Positions 42,031 through 49,125 of a stretch of DNA of 64,000 bases are shown one piece after another. The first letter of the stretch is position 1. The number at the start of each line of letters is the position of its first letter. A program made the position numbers and the translations under genes. The notes under the pieces are model-generated. The model had not been told where the DNA came from and did no database searches. It was given only the letters and a program-made list of their open reading frames with translations. This DNA is from Acidimicrobiales bacterium (GTDB lineage: Bacteria > Actinomycetota > Acidimicrobiia > Acidimicrobiales > Acidimicrobilacustridaceae): assembly GCA_025456085.1 (NCBI GenBank), contig JALOLF010000006.1:1-64000 (forward strand). The letters are read 5' to 3'.

Positions 42031-42906
42031 ATGTCCGCCTCCGCCGTCGCCGGGACCGGCCGGCAGCTGTGGCCGTGGTTGGGCGAGCTGGCGCGGGTCC
42101 CGTCCGGCATCGTCGGGGCCTATCTGCCCGGCTCGGCCGGGGTGGCCGGCCGCACCCGCGAGCAGCTGGCGCTGGTGGTCGCCGACCGCTGCGGCTCCCG
42201 GGTCACGGTGTGGATCCACCGCAGCTGGCTGGAGTTCCTCGGTCGGCGCGACCTCGACGACGCGCTGGCGCCGCTGGTCGACTACGCCGCCGCCTGCGCC
42301 GCCGAGGGGCGGCCGCTCGACGCCACGACGCTGCGGGCCGTCTACCCCGACGCGGTGGTGCGCTCCGTGCGCGCCACGGTGGCCCTGGTGGGGCTGACCG
42401 TGGTGGGCGACGAGGCACGCTCCCAGCTCCTGGGCCGACTCCGCCGTCCGCTGCCCCCACGGCCGCTGGCCGACCTCGGTGCGTTGGCGGCCACGGCGGT
42501 GACCTCCCCCGTGGTGCTCGCCGGCACGGCGGCTGCGGCCGCCATGCGGGTCGGGCTCGGCGTCGCTCCCTCGATGCCCGAACCCGAGCTGCCGGAAGGC
42601 GACGAGGCCAACCTGGTGGCCCATCTGCTGGCCGAGGCCGCGCCGGCGTTGCTGGCGCACGCCCTGATCCGCACCGCGGTGCTGTGGTCGCCGGTCACCC
42701 TGGCCGTCGCCGCCCGCATGGAGGGCGCGTCGGCCACGCTGCGGCTGGGTCGGGGCCGTGTCGTGGTGCGCAACGGCGTGCAGCCCGACGCCCTCCTGGT
42801 GGTGGAGGGCGCGCTGGAGCCGTTGGTGCAGCTGGTGTCGGGGTCGGTGGGGCGACGGCTGGCCGACGCGGCGCAGGGGGATCCGGAGCCGCCCGAGCTC
42901 AGCTGA
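42031..42906 (+). CDS. Degenerate AhpD-like protein with SCP2-like C-terminus
   Basis: 291 residues. The N-terminal ~100 residues (REQLALVVADRCGSRVTVWIHRSWLEFLG) look like a carboxymuconolactone-decarboxylase/AhpD helix pair but with only one Cys (no CxxC). The middle is Ala-rich helical. The C-terminal ~75 residues (ASATLRLGRGRVVVRNGVQPDALLVVEGALEPLVQLVSGSVG) resemble an SCP2 sterol-carrier fold. Both assignments are tentative. The 3' end overlaps the convergent acyl-CoA dehydrogenase gene by 8 bp. Confidence 0.65.
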   Translation: MSASAVAGTGRQLWPWLGELARVPSGIVGAYLPGSAGVAGRTREQLALVVADRCGSRVTVWIHRSWLEFLGRRDLDDALAPLVDYAAACAAEGRPLDATTLRAVYPDAVVRSVRATVALVGLTVVGDEARSQLLGRLRRPLPPRPLADLGALAATAVTSPVVLAGTAAAAAMRVGLGVAPSMPEPELPEGDEANLVAHLLAEAAPALLAHALIRTAVLWSPVTLAVAARMEGASATLRLGRGRVVVRNGVQPDALLVVEGALEPLVQLVSGSVGRRLADAAQGDPEPPELS

Positions 42907-44107
42907 AGGCGTTCAGCCCGGTGATGGCCTGGCCCAGCACCAGGGTGTGGATCTCGTTGGTGCCCTCGTAGGTGGAGACGGACTCCAGGTTGTTCAGGTG
43001 GCGGATCACCGGGTACTCCAGGGTGATGCCGTTGGCGCCCAGCACCGAGCGGGCCTCCCGGGCCACCCACAGCGCCTCGCGCACGTTGTCGAGCTTGCCG
43101 AAGCTGACCTGGGCGGAGCTGAGCGCGCCGGCGTCCTTGCGTCGACCCAGGTGCAGGGCGAGCAGCGTGGCCTTGTTGACCCGCACCATCATCTCCACCA
43201 GCTTGCGCTGGGTGAGCTGGAACGAGGCGATGGGCACCCCGAACTGCACCCGCTCCCCGGCGTAGTCGAGCGCCGCCTCGTAGCAGGCCCGGGCGCTGCC
43301 TGCCGCCCCCCACAGGATCCCGTAGCGGGCTTCGTTGAGGCACGACAGCGGCCCGCGCATCGTCGCCACACCGGGCAGGCGGGCGGCGTCGGGCAGGCGG
43401 ACGCCGTCGAGCACCAGCTCGCTGGTGACCGAGGCCCGCAGCGAGAGCTTGCGGTGGATGTCGTGGGCGCTGAATCCCGGTGTGTCGGTGGGCACGACGA
43501 ACCCGCCGTAGCCGCCGCCGTCCTCGTCGGGGATGCGGGCCCAGATCACGGCCACGTCGGCGATCCCGCCGTTGGTGATCCACATCTTGGTGCCGTCGAG
43601 CACCCAGTCGCCGCCCGAACGTCGGGCCGTGGTGCGCATGCTGGCCGGGTCGCTGCCCGAGTCCGGTTCGGTCAGGCCGAAGCAGCCGATCGCCTCGCCG
43701 GCGGCCAGGCGCGGCAGCCACTCCTGCTTCTGCTCCTCGGAGCCGAAGCGCCAGATGGGGAACATGGCGAGCGAGCCCTGCACGGACACGAAGCTGCGGG
43801 CGCCGCTGTCGCCGGCCTCGAGCTCCAGGCAGGCCAGGCCGTAGGCCACGGCGCTGGTGCCGGCGCAGCCGTAGCCCTCCAGGTGCATGCCCAGCAGGCC
43901 CAGGGCACCCATCTCCCGGCCGAGCTCCTTCGGGAAGGTGCCGGCCTCGAACCAGTCGCCCACGTCGGGCAGGACGCGGTAGCGCGCGAAGCGGCGCACC
44001 GTGTCGCGCAGCAGCCGCTCGTCGTCGTCGAGGAGGGCGTCGATGCCCAGGAAGTCGTGGGCGTCGCCCTCGCCGAAGCGTTGCGGCGGGTCGTGTGCTG
44101 CACTCAT
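42899..44107 (-). CDS. Acyl-CoA dehydrogenase, glutaryl-CoA dehydrogenase-like
   Basis: 402 residues. FAD-dependent ACAD fold with GCFGLTEPDSGSDPASMRT, WITNGGIADVAVIWAR, LSLRASVTSELVLDGVRLP, GPLSCLNEARYGILWGAAGSARACYE and STYEGTNEIHTLVLGQAITG, whose Glu is the catalytic base in the glutaryl-CoA branch. The CLNxARYGIxWG block is the best pointer to glutaryl-CoA dehydrogenase (lysine/aromatic catabolism), though substrate is not proven. ATG at 44107 is preceded by GGAGGGAGAG. The open frame continuing upstream is antisense to the next gene and not coding. Confidence 0.92.
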   Translation of the reverse strand: MSAAHDPPQRFGEGDAHDFLGIDALLDDDERLLRDTVRRFARYRVLPDVGDWFEAGTFPKELGREMGALGLLGMHLEGYGCAGTSAVAYGLACLELEAGDSGARSFVSVQGSLAMFPIWRFGSEEQKQEWLPRLAAGEAIGCFGLTEPDSGSDPASMRTTARRSGGDWVLDGTKMWITNGGIADVAVIWARIPDEDGGGYGGFVVPTDTPGFSAHDIHRKLSLRASVTSELVLDGVRLPDAARLPGVATMRGPLSCLNEARYGILWGAAGSARACYEAALDYAGERVQFGVPIASFQLTQRKLVEMMVRVNKATLLALHLGRRKDAGALSSAQVSFGKLDNVREALWVAREARSVLGANGITLEYPVIRHLNNLESVSTYEGTNEIHTLVLGQAITGLNAFS

Positions 44108-44202
44108 GGAGCTCTCCCTCCAGCGGCCTGTCGTGGATTGTGCCGCGCCCGCTCCGCGCGCACCACCGCAGGGATCACCGGGAGCAGTCGCGGTGGCACG
44201 GT

Positions 44203-44208
44203 TAGCGT
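44203..44208 (+). promoter_or_regulatory. -10 box TAGCGT for the phosphodiesterase gene
   Basis: TAGCGT ends 7 nt before the ATG at 44216; leaderless geometry, although GGAGGG also lies in the interval. Confidence 0.45.
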
Positions 44209-44215
44209 GGAGGGC

Positions 44216-45766
44216 ATGGCCGTCGTCGACCCCCTCTACCGCCCCGACTCCGACGAGCACCTCGAGGCCGTGGCCCGTGCCGAGGCCGCGCTGCTCGACC
44301 CCGCCATGGGCCACATCGTGGACATGGTGCTGCGCGTCGACGGCGACGCCTACGAGGCCGCCTCCGTGGAGGGCCGGGTGCGCGTCCGACGCGAGGCCGA
44401 CGGCACCGGCTGGCGCTACGTGGAGGAGTCGGTCGAGGGGCGCAACCCCCTCGCGAACCAGGACGCCGACCGGTTCGTGCCGCTGGCGGAGGAGCGGGCC
44501 AACCCGTATCCCGACCGCCGTGCCAACGCCTACCCCTTCGCCTACGACCAGCTCGGCCAGCTCTTCGACGCGCCGACGGCCCCCGATCTCATCGCCATCC
44601 ACACCGCGGCGCACAACTGGCAGGACCAGGGCGGCCACCTCGGCGAGCACGGCTCCATCGGCGTGGTGCAGGCCCGGGCCCCGTTCGTGTTGTCCGGCGC
44701 CGGCGTGCGCCGCGACGGGTTCGTGCCCGGCGCGGCGCGCCTGGTCGACATCGCACCCACGGTGCTGGCGCTGCTCGGCGCCGAGCCGGGTCGGGGCGTC
44801 GGTGCCAACGGCGAGACCCGTCACGACGCCCTGCTGGCCCGCCAGGACGGCGAGGTGCTCGAGCACCTGCTCGACGACCGGGTCGCGCCGCCCGAGCACG
44901 TGGTCGGCTTCCTGCTCGACGGCGCCAACGCCAACGTGGTGTACGACCTGGTGCGTCGCGGTGAGCTGCCCCACATCGGGCGTCTGCTGGCCGAGGGGGT
45001 GGCGCTCGAGCACGGCGCCATGTCGTCGCTGCCCACGGTCACCCTGGCCAACCACACCTCGATCCTCACCGGCGCCCACCCCGGCCACCACGGCATCCTG
45101 CACAACGCCTGGTGGGACCGGGCCCGCCGGGAGCAGGTCATCACCAACTCCCAGACCACCTGGCTGACCGCCATGACCCACCTCTCGCCGGAGGTCGAGA
45201 CGCTGTTCGACGCCGTCAAGCGGCACCGGCCGGGCTCGCTGGCGGTGTCCATGAACGAGCCGTGCGACACCGGCGCCGACTGGTCGGTGTTCGACCTCAT
45301 GCGCCGCGGGGAGCGCCTCCTGGACCTGCCCCCGGCCGAGGCGCTGCCCGACTCGACCCAGCGCTTCGTGCGGCCCTCCAAGGACTACGCCTGGTCCTCC
45401 CAGGTCGACCACCTGGCCACCGTGCAGGCCGAGGGCATCTGGGGCGGCGAGTTCTGGGGCCGGGTCTGGCCCGCCCCCCGGTTCTGCTGGGTGAACTTCT
45501 CGCTCACCGACGCCGCCTTCCACGAGGGCGGGCCCTACTCGGAGATGGCCGCGGCCAGCCTGCGCGACACCGACGCCCGCATCGGCCGGGTGCTCGAGGC
45601 CGTGGAGCGGGCGGGACGCCTCGAGCGCACCGCGTTCTTCCTCACCGCCGATCACGGCATGGAGGAGTCGAACCCCGAGGTCCGGGGGAACTGGGCCGAC
45701 GCGCTCGACGACTCGGGGGTCTCGTACCGGGACGAGGGCTACAGCTTCATCTACGTGAACCCCTGA
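44216..45766 (+). CDS. Alkaline-phosphatase-superfamily phosphodiesterase, apparently circularly permuted
   Basis: 516 residues. The catalytic half begins at about residue 235: HVVGFLLDGANANVVYDLV (metal Asp), SLPTVTLANHTSILTGAHPGHHG (Thr nucleophile), NFSLTDAAFHEGGP (Asp/His) and FFLTADHGMEE (Asp-His) near the end. The remaining family element, the last metal His with the strand leading to VDIAPTVLALLG, is found before this, at residues ~135-195 (GEHGS, ARAPFVLSGAGV). The order is therefore [C-part]-[N-part] relative to nucleotide pyrophosphatases. All metal ligands appear present, so an active phosphodiesterase is expected; it has no signal peptide. Confidence 0.8.
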   Translation: MAVVDPLYRPDSDEHLEAVARAEAALLDPAMGHIVDMVLRVDGDAYEAASVEGRVRVRREADGTGWRYVEESVEGRNPLANQDADRFVPLAEERANPYPDRRANAYPFAYDQLGQLFDAPTAPDLIAIHTAAHNWQDQGGHLGEHGSIGVVQARAPFVLSGAGVRRDGFVPGAARLVDIAPTVLALLGAEPGRGVGANGETRHDALLARQDGEVLEHLLDDRVAPPEHVVGFLLDGANANVVYDLVRRGELPHIGRLLAEGVALEHGAMSSLPTVTLANHTSILTGAHPGHHGILHNAWWDRARREQVITNSQTTWLTAMTHLSPEVETLFDAVKRHRPGSLAVSMNEPCDTGADWSVFDLMRRGERLLDLPPAEALPDSTQRFVRPSKDYAWSSQVDHLATVQAEGIWGGEFWGRVWPAPRFCWVNFSLTDAAFHEGGPYSEMAAASLRDTDARIGRVLEAVERAGRLERTAFFLTADHGMEESNPEVRGNWADALDDSGVSYRDEGYSFIYVNP

Positions 45767-45788
45767 GTCCGCGCCGACGCGGGAACAC

Positions 45789-45818
45789 CACCTAGGTGTA
45801 GCACGTGTGTGACGTGTG
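45789..45818. promoter_or_regulatory. Possible VapBC operator
   Basis: A perfect palindrome CACCTAGGTG (45789-45798) is followed by two direct copies of ACGTGTG (45803-45809 and 45812-45818), 13 bp before the antitoxin start. Antitoxin-DNA autoregulation sites are usually placed here. Confidence 0.45.
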
Positions 45819-45830
45819 CATCCTTCGTCC

Positions 45831-46055
45831 GTGGCCCGTACGAACATCGACATCGACGACGAACGGCTGGCCATCGTCATGCGCCGCTACGGCGTCCACA
45901 CCAAGACCGAGGCGGTCGACCTGGCGCTGCGGCACCTCGCAGGGCAGCCGATGACGATCGAGGAGGCGCTGGCCATGCGCGGTGCCCGAGCCATCGAGGT
46001 CGTACCCGACGATGCCGGTCCCGCCGGGTCCGGCGACCCGTCCGAGCGCCCGTGA
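45831..46055 (+). CDS. VapB-family antitoxin
   Basis: 74 residues. The N-terminal ribbon-helix-helix-type sequence ARTNIDIDDERLAIVMRRYGVHTKTEAVDLALRHLA matches VapB antitoxins; the rest (PMTIEEALAMRGARAIEVVPDD) is the toxin-binding tail. GTG at 45831 matches family N-termini. An upstream ATG at 45816 would add five residues. The stop overlaps the toxin start by 4 nt. Confidence 0.87.
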   Translation: MARTNIDIDDERLAIVMRRYGVHTKTEAVDLALRHLAGQPMTIEEALAMRGARAIEVVPDDAGPAGSGDPSERP

Positions 46056-46450
46056 TCCTGGTCGACACCTCGGCCTGGGTGGAGTACGACCGGGCATCCG
46101 GCTCGTCGGTGGAGCGCCGACTGACGGAGCTGATCACGACCGCCGGGCCCATCGCCGCCAGCGAGCCGGTGCTCGTGGAGGTGCTGGCCGGGGCCCGTGA
46201 TCCCCGGCGGGAGCGTCAGCTCCGTCGCCTCCTCACCTCGTTCGGTTGGCTGCCCGTCGACCCGGTCGCGGACTTCGAGGGAGCGGCGTCCGTGTACCGC
46301 GCCTGCCGGCGTGCCGGGGTCACCCCGCGAGGGCTCGTCGACTGTCTGATCGTGAACGTGGCGCTGCGCCACGACGTCGAGCTCCTGGCGGTCGACGGAG
46401 ACTTCACCCGGATCGCCGGGGTGCTGCCGTTGCGGCTCGCGCCCCACTGA
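46052..46450 (+). CDS. vapC: VapC-family PIN-domain toxin
   Basis: 132 residues. PIN ribonuclease with the acidic residues in ILVDTSAWVEYDR (Asp5), SEPVLVEVLAG (Glu), GLVDCLIVNVALRH (Asp) and LAVDGDFTRIA (Asp). It would cleave tRNA or other RNA when freed from VapB. GTG at 46052 overlaps the antitoxin stop (GTGA), ensuring coupled synthesis. No mobile element flanks the pair. Confidence 0.92.
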   Translation: MILVDTSAWVEYDRASGSSVERRLTELITTAGPIAASEPVLVEVLAGARDPRRERQLRRLLTSFGWLPVDPVADFEGAASVYRACRRAGVTPRGLVDCLIVNVALRHDVELLAVDGDFTRIAGVLPLRLAPH

Positions 46451-46475
46451 TCGCGGTCGGCGCCGGGCCCTCGTC

Positions 46476-46481
46476 TAGCGT
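46476..46481 (+). promoter_or_regulatory. -10 box TAGCGT for the ABC exporter
   Basis: TAGCGT ends 7 nt before GTG 46489 and fixes that start; the open frame extending back into vapC is not used. Confidence 0.5.
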
Positions 46482-46488
46482 CCGGTGG

Positions 46489-47214
46489 GTGCCGTCGAGC
46501 GACGCCGCAGCGATCGAGGTGGCCGACCTGCGCGTCGTGCGCGGCGACGTGCAGGCGCTGCGCGGGCTCACGTTCCGAGTGGCCCGCGGGCAGGTCGTGG
46601 GCGTGCTCGGCCCCAGCGGGAGCGGCAAGTCCACCCTCATGCGGGCCCTGGTCGGCGTGCAGGACAACGTGGCGGGCCGCTGCGAGGTGCTCGGCCACCC
46701 GGCCGGGCACCCGGCGCTGCGGCGGCGCCTCGGCTACGTCACCCAGGTGGCCGCGGTGTACGACGACCTCACCGTGCGGGAGAACCTGCGCTACTTCGCC
46801 GCCGTGATCGGCGCACCCCGCGGTGACGTCGAGCGGGTGGTCGACCAGGTCGGCCTCGGCGGGGAGGTCGACCGGTTGGCCCGCTCGCTCTCCGGCGGCC
46901 AGCACAACCGGGTCTCGCTCGCCGTGGCGCTGTTGGGCACGCCCGAGGTGCTGGTGCTCGACGAGCCCACCGTCGGTCTGGACCCGGTGCTACGCCGCGG
47001 CATCTGGCAGGTCATCCACGATCTCGCCGCCGGCGGGGCCACCGTGCTGGTGTCGAGCCACGTCATGGACGAGGCCCGCCAGTGCCAGCGCCTGCTGCTG
47101 TTGCGGGAGGGGCGGCTGCTGGCCGACGACACCGAGGCCGGGCTGCTGGCCCGCACGCACACCGACGACGTGGGCGACGCCTTCCTGGCCCTCATCGACG
47201 GAGCGGACACGTGA
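46489..47214 (+). CDS. ABC transporter ATP-binding protein
   Basis: 241 residues. Walker A GPSGSGKST, Q-loop VTQVAAVYDDLTVRENL, signature LSGGQHNRVSLAVALL, Walker B VLVLDEPTVGLDP and H-loop VSSHVMDEA. It is the DrrA/CcmA-like exporter class, partnered with the permease starting 10 bp downstream. The cargo (drug, lipid or other) cannot be inferred. Confidence 0.93.
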   Translation: MPSSDAAAIEVADLRVVRGDVQALRGLTFRVARGQVVGVLGPSGSGKSTLMRALVGVQDNVAGRCEVLGHPAGHPALRRRLGYVTQVAAVYDDLTVRENLRYFAAVIGAPRGDVERVVDQVGLGGEVDRLARSLSGGQHNRVSLAVALLGTPEVLVLDEPTVGLDPVLRRGIWQVIHDLAAGGATVLVSSHVMDEARQCQRLLLLREGRLLADDTEAGLLARTHTDDVGDAFLALIDGADT

Positions 47215-47224
47215 GGACCCCGCC

Positions 47225-47962
47225 GTGAACCTCGCCGTGCTGCTGGCCACCTCGGGGCGCGTCTTGCGCCAGCTCCGCCACGACCCGCGCACCGTCGCCC
47301 TGCTGCTGGTGGTGCCGGTGGGTCTGACGGGCCTGCTGGCGTGGATCCTCTCCGGCAACCCGGGGGCGTTCGACCGGTGGGGCGCGGTGCTCGTCGGCAT
47401 CTTCCCGCTGATGGTCATGTTCCTGGTCACGTCGGTGGCGACGCTGCGCGAGCGCACCGGCGGCACCCTCGAGCGGCTCATGACCATGCCGCTCGGCAAG
47501 GGGGATTTCCTCGGCGGCTACGCCCTGGCCTTCGGTGCCGCGGCCACGGTGCAGGCCCTGGTGGTGAGCGTGTTCACCTTCGGTCTGTTCGGCCTCGACG
47601 TCGCCGGTGCCCGCTGGGCCGTGCTGGTGGTGGCGGTGCTCGACGCCGTGCTGGGCACGGCGCTCGGCCTGTCGCTCAGCGCCTTCGCCCGCACGGAGTT
47701 CCAGGCGGTGCAGTTCTTCCCGGCGGTGCTGCTGCCCCAGTTGCTGCTGTGCGGGCTCATCGCGCCCCGCTCGACGCTGCCCGGGCCGCTCGAGGCGGTG
47801 TCGGCGGTGCTGCCCTTGAGCTACGCGGTGGACGCCATGCAGCGCCTCACCGTGGAGCCGGGGGTGTCGGCTGCGGTGTGGCGGGACCTGGCCGTGCTGG
47901 TGGCGTTCATCGTGGGCCTGCTGGCCTTCGGCGCCACCACCCTGCGCCGCCGCACGCCGTAG
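47225..47962 (+). CDS. ABC-2 type transporter permease
   Basis: 245 residues with six predicted membrane helices: VALLLVVPVGLTGLLAWIL, VGIFPLMVMFLVTSVATLRERTGGTLERLMTMPLGKGDFLGGYALA (ABC-2 signature), VLVVAVLDAVLGTALGLSLS, AVLLPQLLLCGLIAPRSTLPG, and LAVLVAFIVGLLAFGA. It pairs with the adjacent ATPase. A strong bidirectional terminator follows 53 bp downstream. Confidence 0.92.
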   Translation: MNLAVLLATSGRVLRQLRHDPRTVALLLVVPVGLTGLLAWILSGNPGAFDRWGAVLVGIFPLMVMFLVTSVATLRERTGGTLERLMTMPLGKGDFLGGYALAFGAAATVQALVVSVFTFGLFGLDVAGARWAVLVVAVLDAVLGTALGLSLSAFARTEFQAVQFFPAVLLPQLLLCGLIAPRSTLPGPLEAVSAVLPLSYAVDAMQRLTVEPGVSAAVWRDLAVLVAFIVGLLAFGATTLRRRTP

Positions 47963-48015
47963 GAGTCGCATCCCACCCGACAGGCCGTGCGTATCCCACC
48001 GACTCGCCACGAACG

Positions 48016-48064
48016 GAAATCGGGTCCTCCGGCACCGGAGACCGACGCCGGAGGACCCGATTTC
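48016..48064. terminator. Bidirectional terminator, 18-bp perfect stem
   Basis: GAAATCGGGTCCTCCGGC (48016-48033), 13-nt loop, and its exact complement at 48047-48064. It sits between the convergent ABC permease and SDR genes. The outer AAAT/ATTT gives T-rich 3' ends in both directions, the classic intrinsic form. Confidence 0.88.
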
Positions 48065-48095
48065 GTCGAGCAGGGCAGTGGAGCGGGCGCCGGGG

Positions 48096-49001
48096 TCAGC
48101 CCTTGTTGCCGCTCAGGATCTCGAACAGCTTCTTGAGCTCGTCGTTCGGCCCCTCGGGCACGAGGTAGCCGGTCTCGTCGCGCACCTGGTCCCAGTGGTC
48201 GCGCACGTCCTCGACGGTCAGGTCGGGGTTGAAGTAGCCCTCGGTCAGACCGATGAAGAACCGGGCGATCACGCCACCGGCGGCCGAGTAGACCTCGCCC
48301 GTGGTGGGGCACTCCTGCGAGGCCAGCCACACCACCAGGGGGGTCACCTTCTCGGGGTCGAGCATGTCGCCCACCGGGCCGAGCAGCTCCTCGGTCATGC
48401 GGGTCTTCGCCACGGGGGCGATGGCGTTGGCGTGGATGTTGTACTTGCGGCCCTCGTTGGCCAGCACCCGGGTGAAGCCGACCAGCCCCATCTTGGCGGC
48501 GCCGTAGTTGGCCTGTCCGAAGTTGCCCAGGATGCCCGAGTTCGACGAGGTGTTGATGACCCGGCCGTAGGAGTTCTCGCGCATGATCTTCCAGGCGGGG
48601 ATGGTCACGTAGAAGGCGCCCAGCAGGTGCACGTCGATGACCGGCTCGAGGAGCTCCTGGGTCATGTTGTGGAAGGTCTTGTCGCGCAGGATGCCGGCGT
48701 TGTTGACCACGATGTCCACGGTGCCGAAGGCGTCGACGGCCGTCTTGACGATGGCCTCGCCGCCTTCGGGGGTGGCGACGCTGTTGTTGTCGGCCACGGC
48801 CTCGCCGCCGAGGTCGCGGATCTCCTGCGCCACGGTCTCGGCGGGGCCCTTGTCGCCGCCCTCACCGGACACCGAGCCGCCCAGGTCGTTGATCACGACG
48901 CGAGCGCCGCGGCGGGCGAACTCGAGCGCATGGCAGCGGCCCAGGCCGCCGCCTGCGCCGGTGATGATCGCGACCTTGCCGTCGAAGCCGATGTCAGCCA
49001 T
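48096..49001 (-). CDS. SDR, peroxisomal MFE-2-type 3-hydroxyacyl-CoA/17-beta-hydroxysteroid dehydrogenase
   Basis: 301 residues. NAD(P)-binding TGAGGGLG, NNAGILRDKTF, catalytic Ser in VINTSSNSG, YGAAKMG (Tyr/Lys). The INDLGGSVSGEG and SVATPEGGEAIV segments and the C-terminal extension (IGLTEGYFNPDLTVEDVRDHW...) are typical of actinobacterial MFE-2-like hydroxyacyl/steroid dehydrogenases. With thiolase, FadD and FadE genes in this window it fits beta-oxidation of fatty acids or sterol side chains. AAGGGGTAG precedes the ATG at 49001. Confidence 0.92.
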   Translation of the reverse strand: MADIGFDGKVAIITGAGGGLGRCHALEFARRGARVVINDLGGSVSGEGGDKGPAETVAQEIRDLGGEAVADNNSVATPEGGEAIVKTAVDAFGTVDIVVNNAGILRDKTFHNMTQELLEPVIDVHLLGAFYVTIPAWKIMRENSYGRVINTSSNSGILGNFGQANYGAAKMGLVGFTRVLANEGRKYNIHANAIAPVAKTRMTEELLGPVGDMLDPEKVTPLVVWLASQECPTTGEVYSAAGGVIARFFIGLTEGYFNPDLTVEDVRDHWDQVRDETGYLVPEGPNDELKKLFEILSGNKG

Positions 49002-49125
49002 TGCTACCCCTTGCTCCTCCGCCGGCTCCGGGCGCGGCGGCGTTGGACTCGAACGGCCGGAGCGTAGCGACCTGCCGCCCGCGCGCCGCAATCGGCACCG
49101 GGGGGCGGGTCAGGACAGGGGCGGG

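Noticed and set aside
42899-45880. Acyl-CoA dehydrogenase extended to 993 residues
   Set aside because: The extra N-terminal 590 residues are antisense to the phosphodiesterase; a GGAGGGAGAG site marks the ATG at 44107.
45781-46450. VapBC as part of a mobile island
   Set aside because: No integrase, transposase, direct-repeat boundary or composition shift nearby.
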